Part shown: positions 9,589 through 18,744 of the stretch, piece after piece
Layout: every line of letters starts with the position of its first letter
Position numbering within the stretch: position 1 is the stretch's first letter
Source: Opacimonas sp002292215
Lineage (GTDB): Bacteria; Pseudomonadota; Gammaproteobacteria; Enterobacterales; Alteromonadaceae
Direction of reading: 5' to 3'
Assembly: GCA_943846745.1 (NCBI GenBank)
Contig: OX044360.1
Location: 806,001-870,000, forward strand
DNA length: 64,000 bases
Made by a program: the position numbers and the translations under genes
Notes under the pieces: generated by a model
Told to the model about the DNA's origin: nothing
What the model saw: only the letters and a program-made list of their open reading frames with translations
Databases searched by the model: none

Positions 9589-9617
9589 AGTATATAGTTT
9601 TACTTTAAATCCGTCCA
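9589..9617 (-). promoter_or_regulatory. Candidate carAB promoter
   Basis: On the minus strand -35 TGGACG (9617-9612) and -10 TATACT (9594-9589) are 17 bases apart. The predicted start is followed by a T-rich stretch (CTCTTTTTAATTT), then the possible leader ORF and the hairpin. The region 9431-9752 has no other gene; 9618-9752 is AT-rich with no clear feature. Confidence 0.5.
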
Positions 9618-9752
9618 GATAAAACTACAAAAAGATTAAAAACACCCATTTATCACTTATTTCTAGTTAAGACCGACAAAATAGATACTTTACATTAAAA
9701 AAACACACTATTTTAGATCAGTTAACTATCTATTTTAGAGTCTATAAATATC

Positions 9753-10562
9753 TTACAAATCGTTCAATGACAAGACATCCATCATTGAATATAGCCCTGC
9801 TGGTTTGTTTATCAACCATTTAGCCGCTCTAACCGCGCCTTTAGCAAACGTCATTCGACTTGAAGCTTTGTGCGTTAATTCAATTCGCTCGCCTAATTCA
9901 GCAAATAACACGGTGTGATCCCCCACTACATCCCCGCCACGCACAGTCGCAAAGCCTATTTGTTGCTGTGGACGCTCTCCAGTATGCCCTTCTCTTCCAT
10001 AAACGGCATCTTTAGCTAAATCGCGGTGCAATGTTTTAGCAATGCCTTTGCCTAATGCCAGCGCAGTGCCTGACGGTGCATCGATTTTATGGCGATGATG
10101 CGTCTCGATAATTTCGATATCAGCAGTATCCCCCATAATTTTAGCGGCTTGTTGTGATAATTTAATCAGCAAATTCACACCAACACTGTAATTTGCAGCA
10201 AAAACAATCGGAATATGCTTGGCAGCAGCATGTAATGCAGCTAACTGCTGTGCATTTAAACCCGTCGTACCTATCACTATGGGTGTGTTGTGCGTAATAG
10301 CCCATTCAAGGTTTGCCGCAACCGCCTCTGGCAAAGTGAAATCGATAATGACCGCACATTGCTCTAGTTCAACTTCCGCTTGTGTTTGCAACGCAATACC
10401 TAGTTTACCTGTTCCTGCAAGCTCACCAGCGTCAACGTCCAACATACTTGATGATGACCTGACTGTTGCACTGTGTAACTGTGTTTGTGCGTCATTAACC
10501 ACCGCCTCGATAAGGTTACGCCCCATCCGCCCGCTTGCACCTAAAATACTGATCGGTAACAT
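9753..10562 (-). CDS. dapB: 4-hydroxy-tetrahydrodipicolinate reductase
   Basis: DapB reduces hydroxytetrahydrodipicolinate with NAD(P)H in the diaminopimelate/lysine pathway. The 269-residue protein has an N-terminal Rossmann motif GASGRMGRN and the substrate-binding signature ETHHRHKIDAPSGTALALG with the catalytic His and Lys. Family length is about 270, so it is complete. AGGA precedes the ATG. dapB upstream of carAB is the same order as in E. coli. It diverges from the PH-domain gene pair across about 127 bases. Confidence 0.96.
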   Translation of the reverse strand: MLPISILGASGRMGRNLIEAVVNDAQTQLHSATVRSSSSMLDVDAGELAGTGKLGIALQTQAEVELEQCAVIIDFTLPEAVAANLEWAITHNTPIVIGTTGLNAQQLAALHAAAKHIPIVFAANYSVGVNLLIKLSQQAAKIMGDTADIEIIETHHRHKIDAPSGTALALGKGIAKTLHRDLAKDAVYGREGHTGERPQQQIGFATVRGGDVVGDHTVLFAELGERIELTHKASSRMTFAKGAVRAAKWLINKPAGLYSMMDVLSLNDL

Positions 10563-10689
10563 TATTTATCCTACTATACATATATTTACAATTTAATTGA
10601 GACAAGTATTCTCAATCAATTTTAATTTGTGCCATAGTACCATTTTCAATAATTTAGAACAGTTCAAATTACAATTTGGTAAATACATA

Positions 10690-11226
10690 ATGGAAAACAC
10701 ATTTAGCAATCACATCTTACACTTCGATGATTCCCGAATCCAATCACCTGAAGCAACGCCATTAGCTGAGCATTATGCGATGGTTAATACCGCGGTATCA
10801 ATTGTGACCTTGTTGATCATTATTTCAGTCGCGTTAGTCGCGATATTTCAACCAATATGGCCGATGCCTGATGAGGGACGAACTATTGCCGTGTATATCG
10901 CTAGCGGTGTCACTACTTTCTTCCTATTACTTATTGGCTATGGTTACTTTGCAGAAAAAGCCAAAGGATATTGTGTCCGTGAGCAAGATATCACCCTTTT
11001 TAAAGGACTGATTTTTAGAAAAGTGATTACTCAGCCAATTTGCCGAATTCAGCATATAGAGGTTAAACGTGGTCCAATTGATCGTAAAGTCAATTTAGCC
11101 AAATTGCATGTTTACAGTGCAGGTGATATTGCCCAAACATTTGAAGTACCTGGTTTAGATTTAACCTTAGCTAATTCCATTAGAAATGAAATTTTAGCGC
11201 ATAAGGACATGCAACATCATGGATAA
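10690..11226 (+). CDS. PH-domain membrane protein, YdbS-like
   Basis: A 178-residue protein with two membrane segments (about residues 30-52 and 62-88) followed by a bacterial PH-like domain (bPH2, formerly DUF304), recognised from FKGLIFRKVITQPICRIQHIEV. I chose the ATG at 10690; the open frame runs back to a TTG at 10597 but those 31 codons look non-coding. It overlaps the next gene by eight bases. Paired short and long bPH2 proteins (YdbS/YdbT in Bacillus) are common and their molecular role is not well defined. The family is clear; the function is not. Confidence 0.8.
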   Translation: MENTFSNHILHFDDSRIQSPEATPLAEHYAMVNTAVSIVTLLIIISVALVAIFQPIWPMPDEGRTIAVYIASGVTTFFLLLIGYGYFAEKAKGYCVREQDITLFKGLIFRKVITQPICRIQHIEVKRGPIDRKVNLAKLHVYSAGDIAQTFEVPGLDLTLANSIRNEILAHKDMQHHG

Positions 11227-12817
11227 TATCACCCAGTCGTCGGCTAAACAGCAGCCTATGAGTGATATCGACGTTGATGATAATTCTTGGCATCGTGTAT
11301 CCCCTTTGGCGATTTTGTATTTTATCGAAAAACTCTTTTTAGGTTTGCTCAACAACATTTTCTACATGTTGCCTATGTTTATCGTACTCTGGGATGAAAT
11401 CAAAGCTAACCCTTGGATTGCTGCAGGCATCATTGGCTTGATCATTACCTTGATTACCATTTTTGCAATTTGGTCGTTTTTTGTTTTTCGCTATCGTTTA
11501 TCTGATGGTACCGTAGAAGTCAAAAGTGGCATATTCGCTAAAAAGCACGTCAACCTACCCTTTAACCGTATCCAAAACGTCAAAATTGAACAACCGTTCT
11601 ATTATCGACTATTTGATTATTCAAGTATGGCATTTGATTCTGGCGGCTCTCTTAATCAAGAAGCTCGCTTAATCGCGCTGCCCTTGGCATTTGCTAAAGA
11701 ACTTCAGCAAGAAATTAACGCGTTTAAACCTGCCAATCCTATGACAGACGTCGAGAGTACCTCGTTTGATGAAGATGGTAATCCGACAAACAGTCAAAGT
11801 GCTAACTCAAACGCGTCGGTAGAAACGGTTGAGAACACCCGTAGCATTGGTGATCTGGTATTACACGGCATCACGTCAAATCGCATTTATATAATATTGG
11901 CTGCAGCAGCGCCTTTTGTGAACGATATCTTTGAATTTTTTGGCGATAAATTAGAAGGATTCGGCGTCGATATTCAATCTCATATTGATAATGATCCTAT
12001 GTGGCAAATTAGTATTTATGCTATTTCGCTGTTTTTGCTTGTCATCGGAATAATGACCATTTTATCGATCATTGGTGCCATTATTATGTTTTATGGTTAT
12101 ACCCTTTCCCGTACTGAAGACAAATACATTCGACGCAGTGGACTCATCACCAAGCATGAAGTTAGCGTCCCATTTTCACGGATTCAAATTGCCATTATGA
12201 AGCAAGACTTTTTGGATATTCTATTTGGACGGATCAACCTACGACTAGATCAGCTCAATGCCCAAATTGCCAATGCTAACGTCTCACAATCGGGTACAAA
12301 CAAACTTATTGTGCCATCGGTGTTTGCCTATGAATGTCGGGATATTATCGCGCATGTTTTCCCAGAACATGGATTACATGAAGTAGCTTTCAAGGCAATA
12401 TCGACACGCTTTATCATACGCTACATCAGCTTTTTTGTTGTGCCTATTACTGGGATACTCAGTTATATTGCATACCATAATGAAGGCTTGTCCGCATGGG
12501 TGGTGCTCGTTATCTCGGGGTTATTAACTGCTATCGTTTACGGTCGTTGGTGTCGTTGGGGCTATCAGTATAATGATGCTTATATCTACATTCGCAAAGG
12601 CTTACTCGGACGTGATCGCTACTGTTTACCCATTACTAAGATTCAACGTATTACGTACTCGCAAAGTTTATTTATGCGCAAAAACAAACTAGTATCACTC
12701 AAAATATATCTAGCCTCTGGCAGCTACACAATACCAATGATTGATGAAGATCATGCTAAACGAGTTTATAATTATGTATTATACAAAGTAGAGTCAGAAG
12801 CAAAAGCGTGGATGTAA
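11219..12817 (+). CDS. Multi-PH-domain membrane protein, YdbT-like
   Basis: A 532-residue protein with three bPH2 units, each following a pair of membrane helices. The repeated element is a Gly-Ile/Leu-x-x-(K)(H) strand followed by an IQ(N/I/R) motif: FAKKHVNLPFNRIQNV near residue 105, LITKHEVSVPFSRIQIA near 310 and LLGRDRYCLPITKIQRI near 465. An acidic, serine/asparagine-rich linker occurs around residues 175-205. It partners the preceding small bPH2 protein through overlapping genes, and its stop is directly followed by the ATG of the cytochrome b561 gene, so all three are probably one operon. The exact function is unknown. Confidence 0.82.
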   Translation: MDNITQSSAKQQPMSDIDVDDNSWHRVSPLAILYFIEKLFLGLLNNIFYMLPMFIVLWDEIKANPWIAAGIIGLIITLITIFAIWSFFVFRYRLSDGTVEVKSGIFAKKHVNLPFNRIQNVKIEQPFYYRLFDYSSMAFDSGGSLNQEARLIALPLAFAKELQQEINAFKPANPMTDVESTSFDEDGNPTNSQSANSNASVETVENTRSIGDLVLHGITSNRIYIILAAAAPFVNDIFEFFGDKLEGFGVDIQSHIDNDPMWQISIYAISLFLLVIGIMTILSIIGAIIMFYGYTLSRTEDKYIRRSGLITKHEVSVPFSRIQIAIMKQDFLDILFGRINLRLDQLNAQIANANVSQSGTNKLIVPSVFAYECRDIIAHVFPEHGLHEVAFKAISTRFIIRYISFFVVPITGILSYIAYHNEGLSAWVVLVISGLLTAIVYGRWCRWGYQYNDAYIYIRKGLLGRDRYCLPITKIQRITYSQSLFMRKNKLVSLKIYLASGSYTIPMIDEDHAKRVYNYVLYKVESEAKAWM

Positions 12818-13492
12818 ATGAAAGTCTGGGATATTTATACAAGGTTATGGCATTGGTTGCTCGTGTTAGGAATTTTCTTTCAATGGTTAAGCGGTGAGGT
12901 ATTAGATGACCAAATGCAAAATCATGCTTTGATCGGCTATACCTTATTAGGGATGATGATTTTTAGGATCTGTTGGGGCTTGATTGGTCCTGAAGCAGTC
13001 AGGTTTACGCGTTTTGTGCCATCTTGGACAACACTAAGCGGTTATATAACTAAATCTAATAAAGCAATATTTGTGTCACACAATCCTTTAGGTGCACTCG
13101 CTGTTCTCGCTTTTATTGTGTTGATTACACTACAAGCTGCATCCGGTTTTTTTATGGAAGATGAAATTTTCTTTACCGGACCTTTGTATAATTGGTTATC
13201 TGCCAGCACAACGTCACTTATTGCTGAACTGCATGAAATTGCGTTTACTGGGATATTGCTATTAATAGTAATACATATTTTTGCCGTCATTTACCATCGC
13301 TTTAAACATGAACCTTTTATCGTCAAAGCAATGGTGACAGGTAATAAACCTCTAACCAATCCATTCCAACCATTACCCGCTGTACAGTTGCACATACGGG
13401 CATGGTTGTGTATTGCTGTCAGTATCATAAGCGTATGGTTATTGGTTAATCACTTACCAGGCTGGCTAGGTGTCGAAGCTGATTTTTATTAA
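12818..13492 (+). CDS. Cytochrome b561-type membrane protein
   Basis: A 224-residue di-haem cytochrome b of the Ni/Fe-hydrogenase b-subunit / b561 class. There are four or five helices, and histidines that can bind haem are at LWHWLL (start of helix 1), QNHALIGY, AELHEI and VIHIFAVIYH. Such proteins pass electrons between the quinone pool and periplasmic c-type cytochromes. The ATG directly follows the stop of the PH-domain gene. The 3' end overlaps by four bases the 3' end of an opposite-strand c-type cytochrome gene, a plausible electron partner. Confidence 0.88.
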   Translation: MKVWDIYTRLWHWLLVLGIFFQWLSGEVLDDQMQNHALIGYTLLGMMIFRICWGLIGPEAVRFTRFVPSWTTLSGYITKSNKAIFVSHNPLGALAVLAFIVLITLQAASGFFMEDEIFFTGPLYNWLSASTTSLIAELHEIAFTGILLLIVIHIFAVIYHRFKHEPFIVKAMVTGNKPLTNPFQPLPAVQLHIRAWLCIAVSIISVWLLVNHLPGWLGVEADFY

Positions 13493-13956
13493 TCAGCTTT
13501 ATAATCATCGTGACAAGCTTTACATGTTGCGCCTACTGCAGCTATACCTTTACCATAGTTCGCGGTATCTTTATTGGCAATAATCGCCTGCAACGCTTGA
13601 GTTGCTTGTGTGAGGTCTTTTGTTTTTTGTGCAAAATCCGCAGTGTTTTCCCATACTTTATCTAAAGCATGAGTCTTAACCCCACTTCCTCGGGTATCAG
13701 CAACAAAATAATCACTAATCATGAGAGATAACTGTTCCATACGCATCGCGTTTTTGGCAATCACCGCTTCATCAATGGGTGCTTTACCTTTAGCCATAGC
13801 ACCTAACGGACCAATATTACTTTTTACCAATTGAAAAATCGACTGACGAAATTCAACTGCATTGCTGGCTTGTTTTTCTGACATTTGTGCAGCAACAGGT
13901 GTACTAACTAATAAAGCACAAGTTGAAGCAATCATAATATTACGAATTGTAGACAT
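13489..13956 (-). CDS. Periplasmic class II cytochrome c (c'/c-556 type)
   Basis: A 155-residue secreted cytochrome. The signal peptide runs to about residue 23 (LLVSTPVAAQ). The mature protein is a helical bundle with a single haem-binding site CKACH close to the C-terminus, which is the class II (c'/c-556) arrangement. Family members accept electrons or bind nitric oxide; which applies here cannot be told. AAGGA stands before the ATG. It converges on the b561 gene and their stop codons overlap, suggesting a functional pairing although they are on opposite strands. Confidence 0.9.
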   Translation of the reverse strand: MSTIRNIMIASTCALLVSTPVAAQMSEKQASNAVEFRQSIFQLVKSNIGPLGAMAKGKAPIDEAVIAKNAMRMEQLSLMISDYFVADTRGSGVKTHALDKVWENTADFAQKTKDLTQATQALQAIIANKDTANYGKGIAAVGATCKACHDDYKAD

Positions 13957-14313
13957 AAAATTTCCTTGTTAAGTAAACAAACGTTATTTGTTCCCCACAA
14001 TATACATTTTAATACAACGGAATAAAAGATTGTGTTTAAAACATTTATACTCATCGTAAAAAACACCGAGTCTAGGATAAAAACCTTGCATAGCAACTAA
14101 TACAGAAATTTTTTATCATACTAAAGGCGAAATATTATGGCTATTTAATGATTACACTGGTATTTTTTTTTCATCTGGTATAACCTGTCTCGTGTCAAAT
14201 CGAGTAATTTGACACCATAACTCATAATTATAATGAGACACTCACATAAACTACTATAAGGGATTAAGCTGTTAGATTGTTTGATCGCACTCTACAGTTT
14301 ATAAAACACTCAA
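13957..14313. other. AT-rich divergent control region
   Basis: This 357-base gap separates the start of the cytochrome c gene from the start of the TonB receptor gene. It contains the 9-base inverted repeat at 14192-14215, a TATAAT at 14229-14234, and a second, shorter symmetry CTCAT-N7-ATGAG at 14221-14237. No ORF or RNA gene was recognised. Confidence 0.6.
14192..14215. promoter_or_regulatory. Perfect 9-base inverted repeat, candidate operator
   Basis: GTGTCAAAT and ATTTGACAC are separated by CGAGTA. The right arm contains TTGACA (14209-14214), a consensus -35, so a bound protein would block a promoter for the TonB receptor. The nearest TATAAT is only 14 bases further on, a poor spacing, so the real promoter is not settled. 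Confidence 0.45.
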
Positions 14314-16923
14314 ATGAAAAATAATCTAAACTCTGTTTCAAGAGCAGTTAAGATTGCGTTAGTTGCTTCTACAGCCGCTACTGCATCTTTAGCAATGCCA
14401 GTGTTAGCACAAGACGCTAACGCAGAAATCAAAAATATTGAAAAAATCGCCGTTGTCGGTAGCCGTGCAGCACCTCGTTCAGTTGCTGAATCACCGGTTC
14501 CTATCGACATCATTGGTGGTGATGAACTAGCAAAATCAGGTAACACTGATATGTTAGAAATCCTTAAAGGTGCGGTACCATCTTTAAATGTTCACTCTAA
14601 CCCTATTTCAGATGCGGCGTCATTAGTACGTCCTGCTAACCTGCGTGGTTTGCCTTCTGATTCAACCCTTATCCTATTAAATGGTAAGCGTCGTCACCGT
14701 TCATCTGTTATCGCTTTCTTAGGCGGTGGTATTAATGATGGTGCACAAGGTCCTGATATCTCAGTGATCCCAAGTGTTGCAATGAAGCAAGTAGAAGTAC
14801 TACGTGACGGTGCTGCTGCACAGTATGGTTCTGATGCTATTGCTGGTGTAATGAACTTTGTCTTAAAAGATGATTCTGACGGCGGCACTATTTATGTGAA
14901 GCAAGGTCAGTACACTGACGAAGGCGAAAACATGACTGAAGTGGGTGGTAACATTGGTATGCCATTAACAGATAATGGTTTTGCTAACTTATCATTCCAG
15001 TATAAAAATGCTGATGCGACAAGCCGTTCAGTTCAGCGTCCAGATGCGGCGGCTTTCAACCAAAACGGTTTAAATGTACCTAACCCTGCTCAAATCTGGG
15101 GTTCACCTGAAGTAAATGATGACATTACTATCTTTGGTAACGTTGGTCTTGATTTAGGTAACGACAGCGAAGCATATATGTTTGGTAACTACTCTGAGCG
15201 TGACGTTCGTGGTGGTTTCTATTATCGTAACCCGCATACGCGTGGTACAGTTTATTCACTTGATGGCGGTTCTACGTTATTAGTGGGTGATTTAACACCG
15301 GGTCCAGTTGGCCAAGTCAACGCAGGTCTTGGTTTAGGTGATGGCATCAGCTGCCCAACTATTCCAATCACCACAGGTAACGTTACACAGCAAGCAGATT
15401 ATATTGCTGGTGTTGCAAACGATCCTAACTGTTTTGCATTCAACGAAATGATCCCAGATGGTTTCACGCCAAACTTTGGTGGTAACATCACTGATACATC
15501 TTTGACTATCGGTACTAAAGGTGAATTCACAGATGGTGCGTTAGCTGGCATCTTGTATGATTTCTCTGGTTCTGTGGGTCGTAGTGAATCGTCGTTCTTG
15601 ATCTTTAACACGATCAATGCTTCTTTAGGTCCAGATACACCTCGTGATTTTGCACCAGGTAAATACATCCAACTAGAGAAAAACTTCAACGCTGATTTCG
15701 TTAAATCTGTTGATGCTGGTTTATATGATGATGTTAACTTAGCAGCTGGTTTAGAATGGCATGAAGAGTCGTTTGAAGTGGTTGCTGGTGATGTTGCATC
15801 ATTTGCAGTAGGTCCATTAACGTCTCAAGGTTTTGGTATCGGTTCTAACGGCTTCCCAGGTTTCCAACCTGCTGCTGCTGGTGTCTTCACTCGTCGTAAC
15901 GCTGCAGCGTACATCGATGCTGAATTACCCGTTACTGAAGATTTATTAGTTGGCGCGGCACTTCGCTTCGAAAACTATGATTCATTTGGTTCGACAACTA
16001 ACTATAAAATCTCTGCGCAATATAACGCGACAGACGATCTATCGTTCCGTAGCTCAATCTCTTCTGGTTTCCGCGCTCCGACTGTTGGCCAAGCTAACGT
16101 GTCTAACGTACAAACTAACTTAGATGGCGGTGTATTAGTTGATTCGGCATTATTGCCACCGACTAACCCAATCTCGGTTCAGCTAGGTGGTAGCGAGCTA
16201 CAGCCTGAAGAATCACAAAGCTATACGCTTGGTGCTGTTTACTCTGACGGTGATATCTTCTTAACAGTCGATTATTACAACATTGAAGTAACTGACCGTA
16301 TTTCTCAGTCTGATAAAATCAACTTAACTGCTGGCGACAAAGATGTACTTCGCGCAGCTGGTGTACCTAACGTTGATAGCTTACAGCAAGTCAGCTTCTT
16401 CACTAACGATTTTGATACCACAACTCAAGGTCTTGATGTTGTTGCTAACTACAGTACTGATTTGTTAGATGGTGATGCGACCTTTAGCTTAGCGTATAAC
16501 TGGAATGAAACCAAAGTGGATCGTTTCTCAGATATCACTGGTGCGTTCAAAGTTAAACGTCTTGAAGAAGATTTACCGAATCACCGTGCAACATTAACGT
16601 GGGCACAGTCTTGGGAAAATGTCAGTGCATTTACTCGTGTTAACTATTACGGCGAATACCAAGGTGTTCACGTTGATTATGACGCGACTGCTATCACTGC
16701 ATCTTCAGCGTTTACCGTTGATGCCGAAGTAAGCTATAACTTTACAGACAATGTTGTATTGACTGTTGGTGCACAAAACTTACTTAATAAAGAAGCTGAG
16801 CGTATTAATATCCCTGCTGCACAAGGCATTCCAAATAACAACTGGGGTGGTGTTTATTATGAAACATCTCCATACGGTTTTAATGGTCGCCTAGCATATG
16901 CAAAACTAGCTTATAACTTCTAA
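14314..16923 (+). CDS. TonB-dependent outer-membrane receptor
   Basis: An 869-residue receptor. The signal peptide (about 1-33, ending PVLAQ) is followed by the plug domain, with VAESPVPIDIIGGDELAKSG, a LRGLPSDSTLILLNGKR segment and QVEVLRDGAAAQYGSDAIAG, and then a large beta barrel ending in the aromatic signature YAKLAYNF. These receptors import a bound ligand using TonB/ExbBD energy; the ligand is unknown. There is no obvious Fur box, and regular use of common codons suggests good expression, but the ribosome site before the ATG is weak. A terminator follows, and a TPR-sulfotransferase gene lies directly downstream. Confidence 0.92.
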   Translation: MKNNLNSVSRAVKIALVASTAATASLAMPVLAQDANAEIKNIEKIAVVGSRAAPRSVAESPVPIDIIGGDELAKSGNTDMLEILKGAVPSLNVHSNPISDAASLVRPANLRGLPSDSTLILLNGKRRHRSSVIAFLGGGINDGAQGPDISVIPSVAMKQVEVLRDGAAAQYGSDAIAGVMNFVLKDDSDGGTIYVKQGQYTDEGENMTEVGGNIGMPLTDNGFANLSFQYKNADATSRSVQRPDAAAFNQNGLNVPNPAQIWGSPEVNDDITIFGNVGLDLGNDSEAYMFGNYSERDVRGGFYYRNPHTRGTVYSLDGGSTLLVGDLTPGPVGQVNAGLGLGDGISCPTIPITTGNVTQQADYIAGVANDPNCFAFNEMIPDGFTPNFGGNITDTSLTIGTKGEFTDGALAGILYDFSGSVGRSESSFLIFNTINASLGPDTPRDFAPGKYIQLEKNFNADFVKSVDAGLYDDVNLAAGLEWHEESFEVVAGDVASFAVGPLTSQGFGIGSNGFPGFQPAAAGVFTRRNAAAYIDAELPVTEDLLVGAALRFENYDSFGSTTNYKISAQYNATDDLSFRSSISSGFRAPTVGQANVSNVQTNLDGGVLVDSALLPPTNPISVQLGGSELQPEESQSYTLGAVYSDGDIFLTVDYYNIEVTDRISQSDKINLTAGDKDVLRAAGVPNVDSLQQVSFFTNDFDTTTQGLDVVANYSTDLLDGDATFSLAYNWNETKVDRFSDITGAFKVKRLEEDLPNHRATLTWAQSWENVSAFTRVNYYGEYQGVHVDYDATAITASSAFTVDAEVSYNFTDNVVLTVGAQNLLNKEAERINIPAAQGIPNNNWGGVYYETSPYGFNGRLAYAKLAYNF

Positions 16924-16982
16924 GTTATTGGTTATATAAGCGTTTATATCAATTGTGAATTGCAATTGTCGCTAAACAGCGT

Positions 16983-17015
16983 AAGGTCACTTAGCAATAA
17001 GTGGCCTTTTTTTTT
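16983..17015 (+). terminator. Rho-independent terminator of the TonB receptor gene
   Basis: AAGGTCAC and GTGGCCTT pair with one G-T, around the loop TTAGCAATAA, followed by nine or more T. It ends only 12 bases before the ATG of the next gene, so the sulfotransferase is either expressed by read-through or from a promoter overlapping the hairpin. Confidence 0.88.
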
Positions 17016-17026
17016 GGAAATTTTTT

Positions 17027-18505
17027 ATGACTATTTTAGAGCAAGCCGCGCAGAATATTCAACAACACAACTTAACTGCTGCCCAACAGTGCTACCTACA
17101 AGTATTACAAGCACAACCTGCTAACGGTAAAGCTTTGTATGGTTTAGGCTATATCGCCCAATTACGACAAGACTGGCCAACTGCTATTGAATATTTACAA
17201 CGTGCTTGTCAATTTTTACCGCAACAACCTGCTCCGTTACTTGGCCTTGCTAATGCGTTTAATCAAGTATTTAGTGAAACAGATGCGTTAACGGTGTTGG
17301 AATATGCAAAGCAACAATGCCCTGCAGATGAGTCAATACAGTATGCGTTAACTCAGCAGTATTTAATTATGGGAGATATAACGGAGGCAACGTCATTGTT
17401 AAACAACTTGTTAGCGTCATCTAACCCTGAGCTATTTGCGTTTGCTTGCTTGGATGCAGCCAAAATTAACACTGAATTATTACAGCCCTCTCACCTTGCA
17501 CGAGCACAACTCTTAGTGGCTGAACAGCCTCAGCACAGCGCGAGTATTCGATTACATTATGCGCTAGGCTTAATTGCCAAACACTGCAAACAATATGAAC
17601 AAGCAATGTTCCACTGGGATGCTGCAAATGCCTTACAGTTTGCTGAGTGTGATTTTACGGTGCATGACATGGCGAGCTTGTTTGATTCGCTGCTAAGCGT
17701 TAATGCGAGTACTTCATTATCTAATGAAAACATGGGTTTTCATGATTCTTCACTTCCCTTCATTCCGGTGTTTATTGTTGGATTACCACGAACAGGTTCG
17801 TCATTATTAGATAAGCAGCTGTGTGATTTATCCACTAAATCGCAGCAAATATCAAGTGTAGGGGAAGTTGATTACGTGGCATCTCAATGTGTACAGATGA
17901 TTAAACAACTCACAGGCTATGATTATCCTGAATGTCTAGAGCATATGAGTAATGAGGTCTGTCACGCAGCGCGACAGCGCTATGTTGACGCAATTAGTCA
18001 ACATCGTATAAAAGCAGATTTTATTATCGATAAACTACCTGCAAATTTTCAATCTTTGCCATTAATTTATCGGTTATTTCCCGAAGCAAAAGTGCTTCAT
18101 CTCAAACGTGATTTAGCAGCGACGGCATTAAGTATTTATAGTAATGATTTTGGTGCTGCCGAGCCTTATTTTTGTAATCTTGTGCAAATGCAACAATATT
18201 TTGAGTGGTATGAACGGATCATGAAGTATTTTGAGACAGTATACTCGAAGAACATTTATTCATTGACCTATGAGCAATTCATCAACGCTCCTCATGAACA
18301 GTTAAAAAAGATTAGTCGTTTTATTGGCATTGACCAGACTTACAAAACAATGGAACAAGAGGATGTAAATCGTCCTCATATTATTAAAACACTAAGTGCA
18401 GCTGAGGCTAGACAACCTATTTACCGGTCATCTAGTGCAATCCCAGATGAACTGGCCAAATATTTTATATTTACCGGAGAGGGTGTTACCGATGTCACAA
18501 GATGA
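17027..18505 (+). CDS. TPR-repeat sulfotransferase
   Basis: A 492-residue protein with tetratricopeptide repeats in the N-terminal half (about 1-200, with GKALYGLGYIAQLRQDWPTA as a clear repeat) and a sulfotransferase domain from about 245. The 5'-phosphosulfate-binding loop FIVGLPRTGSSLLDKQL is intact, and LHLKRDL is the likely 3'-phosphate-binding segment. Such enzymes move sulfate from PAPS to an acceptor; the acceptor here is unknown. Genes of this type are often found beside TonB receptors in Alteromonadales (from general knowledge), so it may modify the receptor's ligand or a surface component. No signal peptide is seen. Confidence 0.87.
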   Translation: MTILEQAAQNIQQHNLTAAQQCYLQVLQAQPANGKALYGLGYIAQLRQDWPTAIEYLQRACQFLPQQPAPLLGLANAFNQVFSETDALTVLEYAKQQCPADESIQYALTQQYLIMGDITEATSLLNNLLASSNPELFAFACLDAAKINTELLQPSHLARAQLLVAEQPQHSASIRLHYALGLIAKHCKQYEQAMFHWDAANALQFAECDFTVHDMASLFDSLLSVNASTSLSNENMGFHDSSLPFIPVFIVGLPRTGSSLLDKQLCDLSTKSQQISSVGEVDYVASQCVQMIKQLTGYDYPECLEHMSNEVCHAARQRYVDAISQHRIKADFIIDKLPANFQSLPLIYRLFPEAKVLHLKRDLAATALSIYSNDFGAAEPYFCNLVQMQQYFEWYERIMKYFETVYSKNIYSLTYEQFINAPHEQLKKISRFIGIDQTYKTMEQEDVNRPHIIKTLSAAEARQPIYRSSSAIPDELAKYFIFTGEGVTDVTR

Positions 18506-18620
18506 CCCATTTTTATTATTATCTTTAGCCAAAGACTATGCTTTTACATATCTCAACAAGGGGTTGCTGGACTCGTTGACACATTACATTAACATGCAGT
18601 TTATTTTGCAAATGGGCTGA
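18492..18620 (+). CDS. Possible small protein overlapping the sulfotransferase end
   Basis: A 42-codon frame starts at ATG 18492, overlapping the sulfotransferase stop by 14 bases, with GAGG nine bases before it. It begins MSQDDPFLLLSLAKDYAFTY and is largely hydrophobic. No family is recognised. The ribosome site and overlap favour translation; the short length and lack of relatives I can name argue for caution. Confidence 0.35.
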   Translation: MSQDDPFLLLSLAKDYAFTYLNKGLLDSLTHYINMQFILQMG

Positions 18621-18687
18621 TAAACAACGCGAGCTGATATCGACTTAGCAATTACTACAATATCTAATTGTTTAGCTGACATAAACA

Positions 18688-18724
18688 AAAATGCTAGCTT
18701 GGATTGCTCCTAAGCTAGCATTTT
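18688..18724. terminator. Bidirectional terminator between the sulfotransferase region and dnaJ
   Basis: A perfect 13-base stem, AAAATGCTAGCTT (18688-18700) and AAGCTAGCATTTT (18712-18724), gives a GC-containing hairpin with A and T flanks in both directions. It serves both converging transcripts. Confidence 0.85.
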
Positions 18725-18744
18725 AAGTGTTAATCGTATAACGA

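Noticed and set aside
14209..14234. TTGACA and TATAAT as a standard promoter for the TonB receptor
   Set aside because: The spacing is only 14 bases, well below the usual 16-18, so I report the inverted repeat but not a firm promoter.
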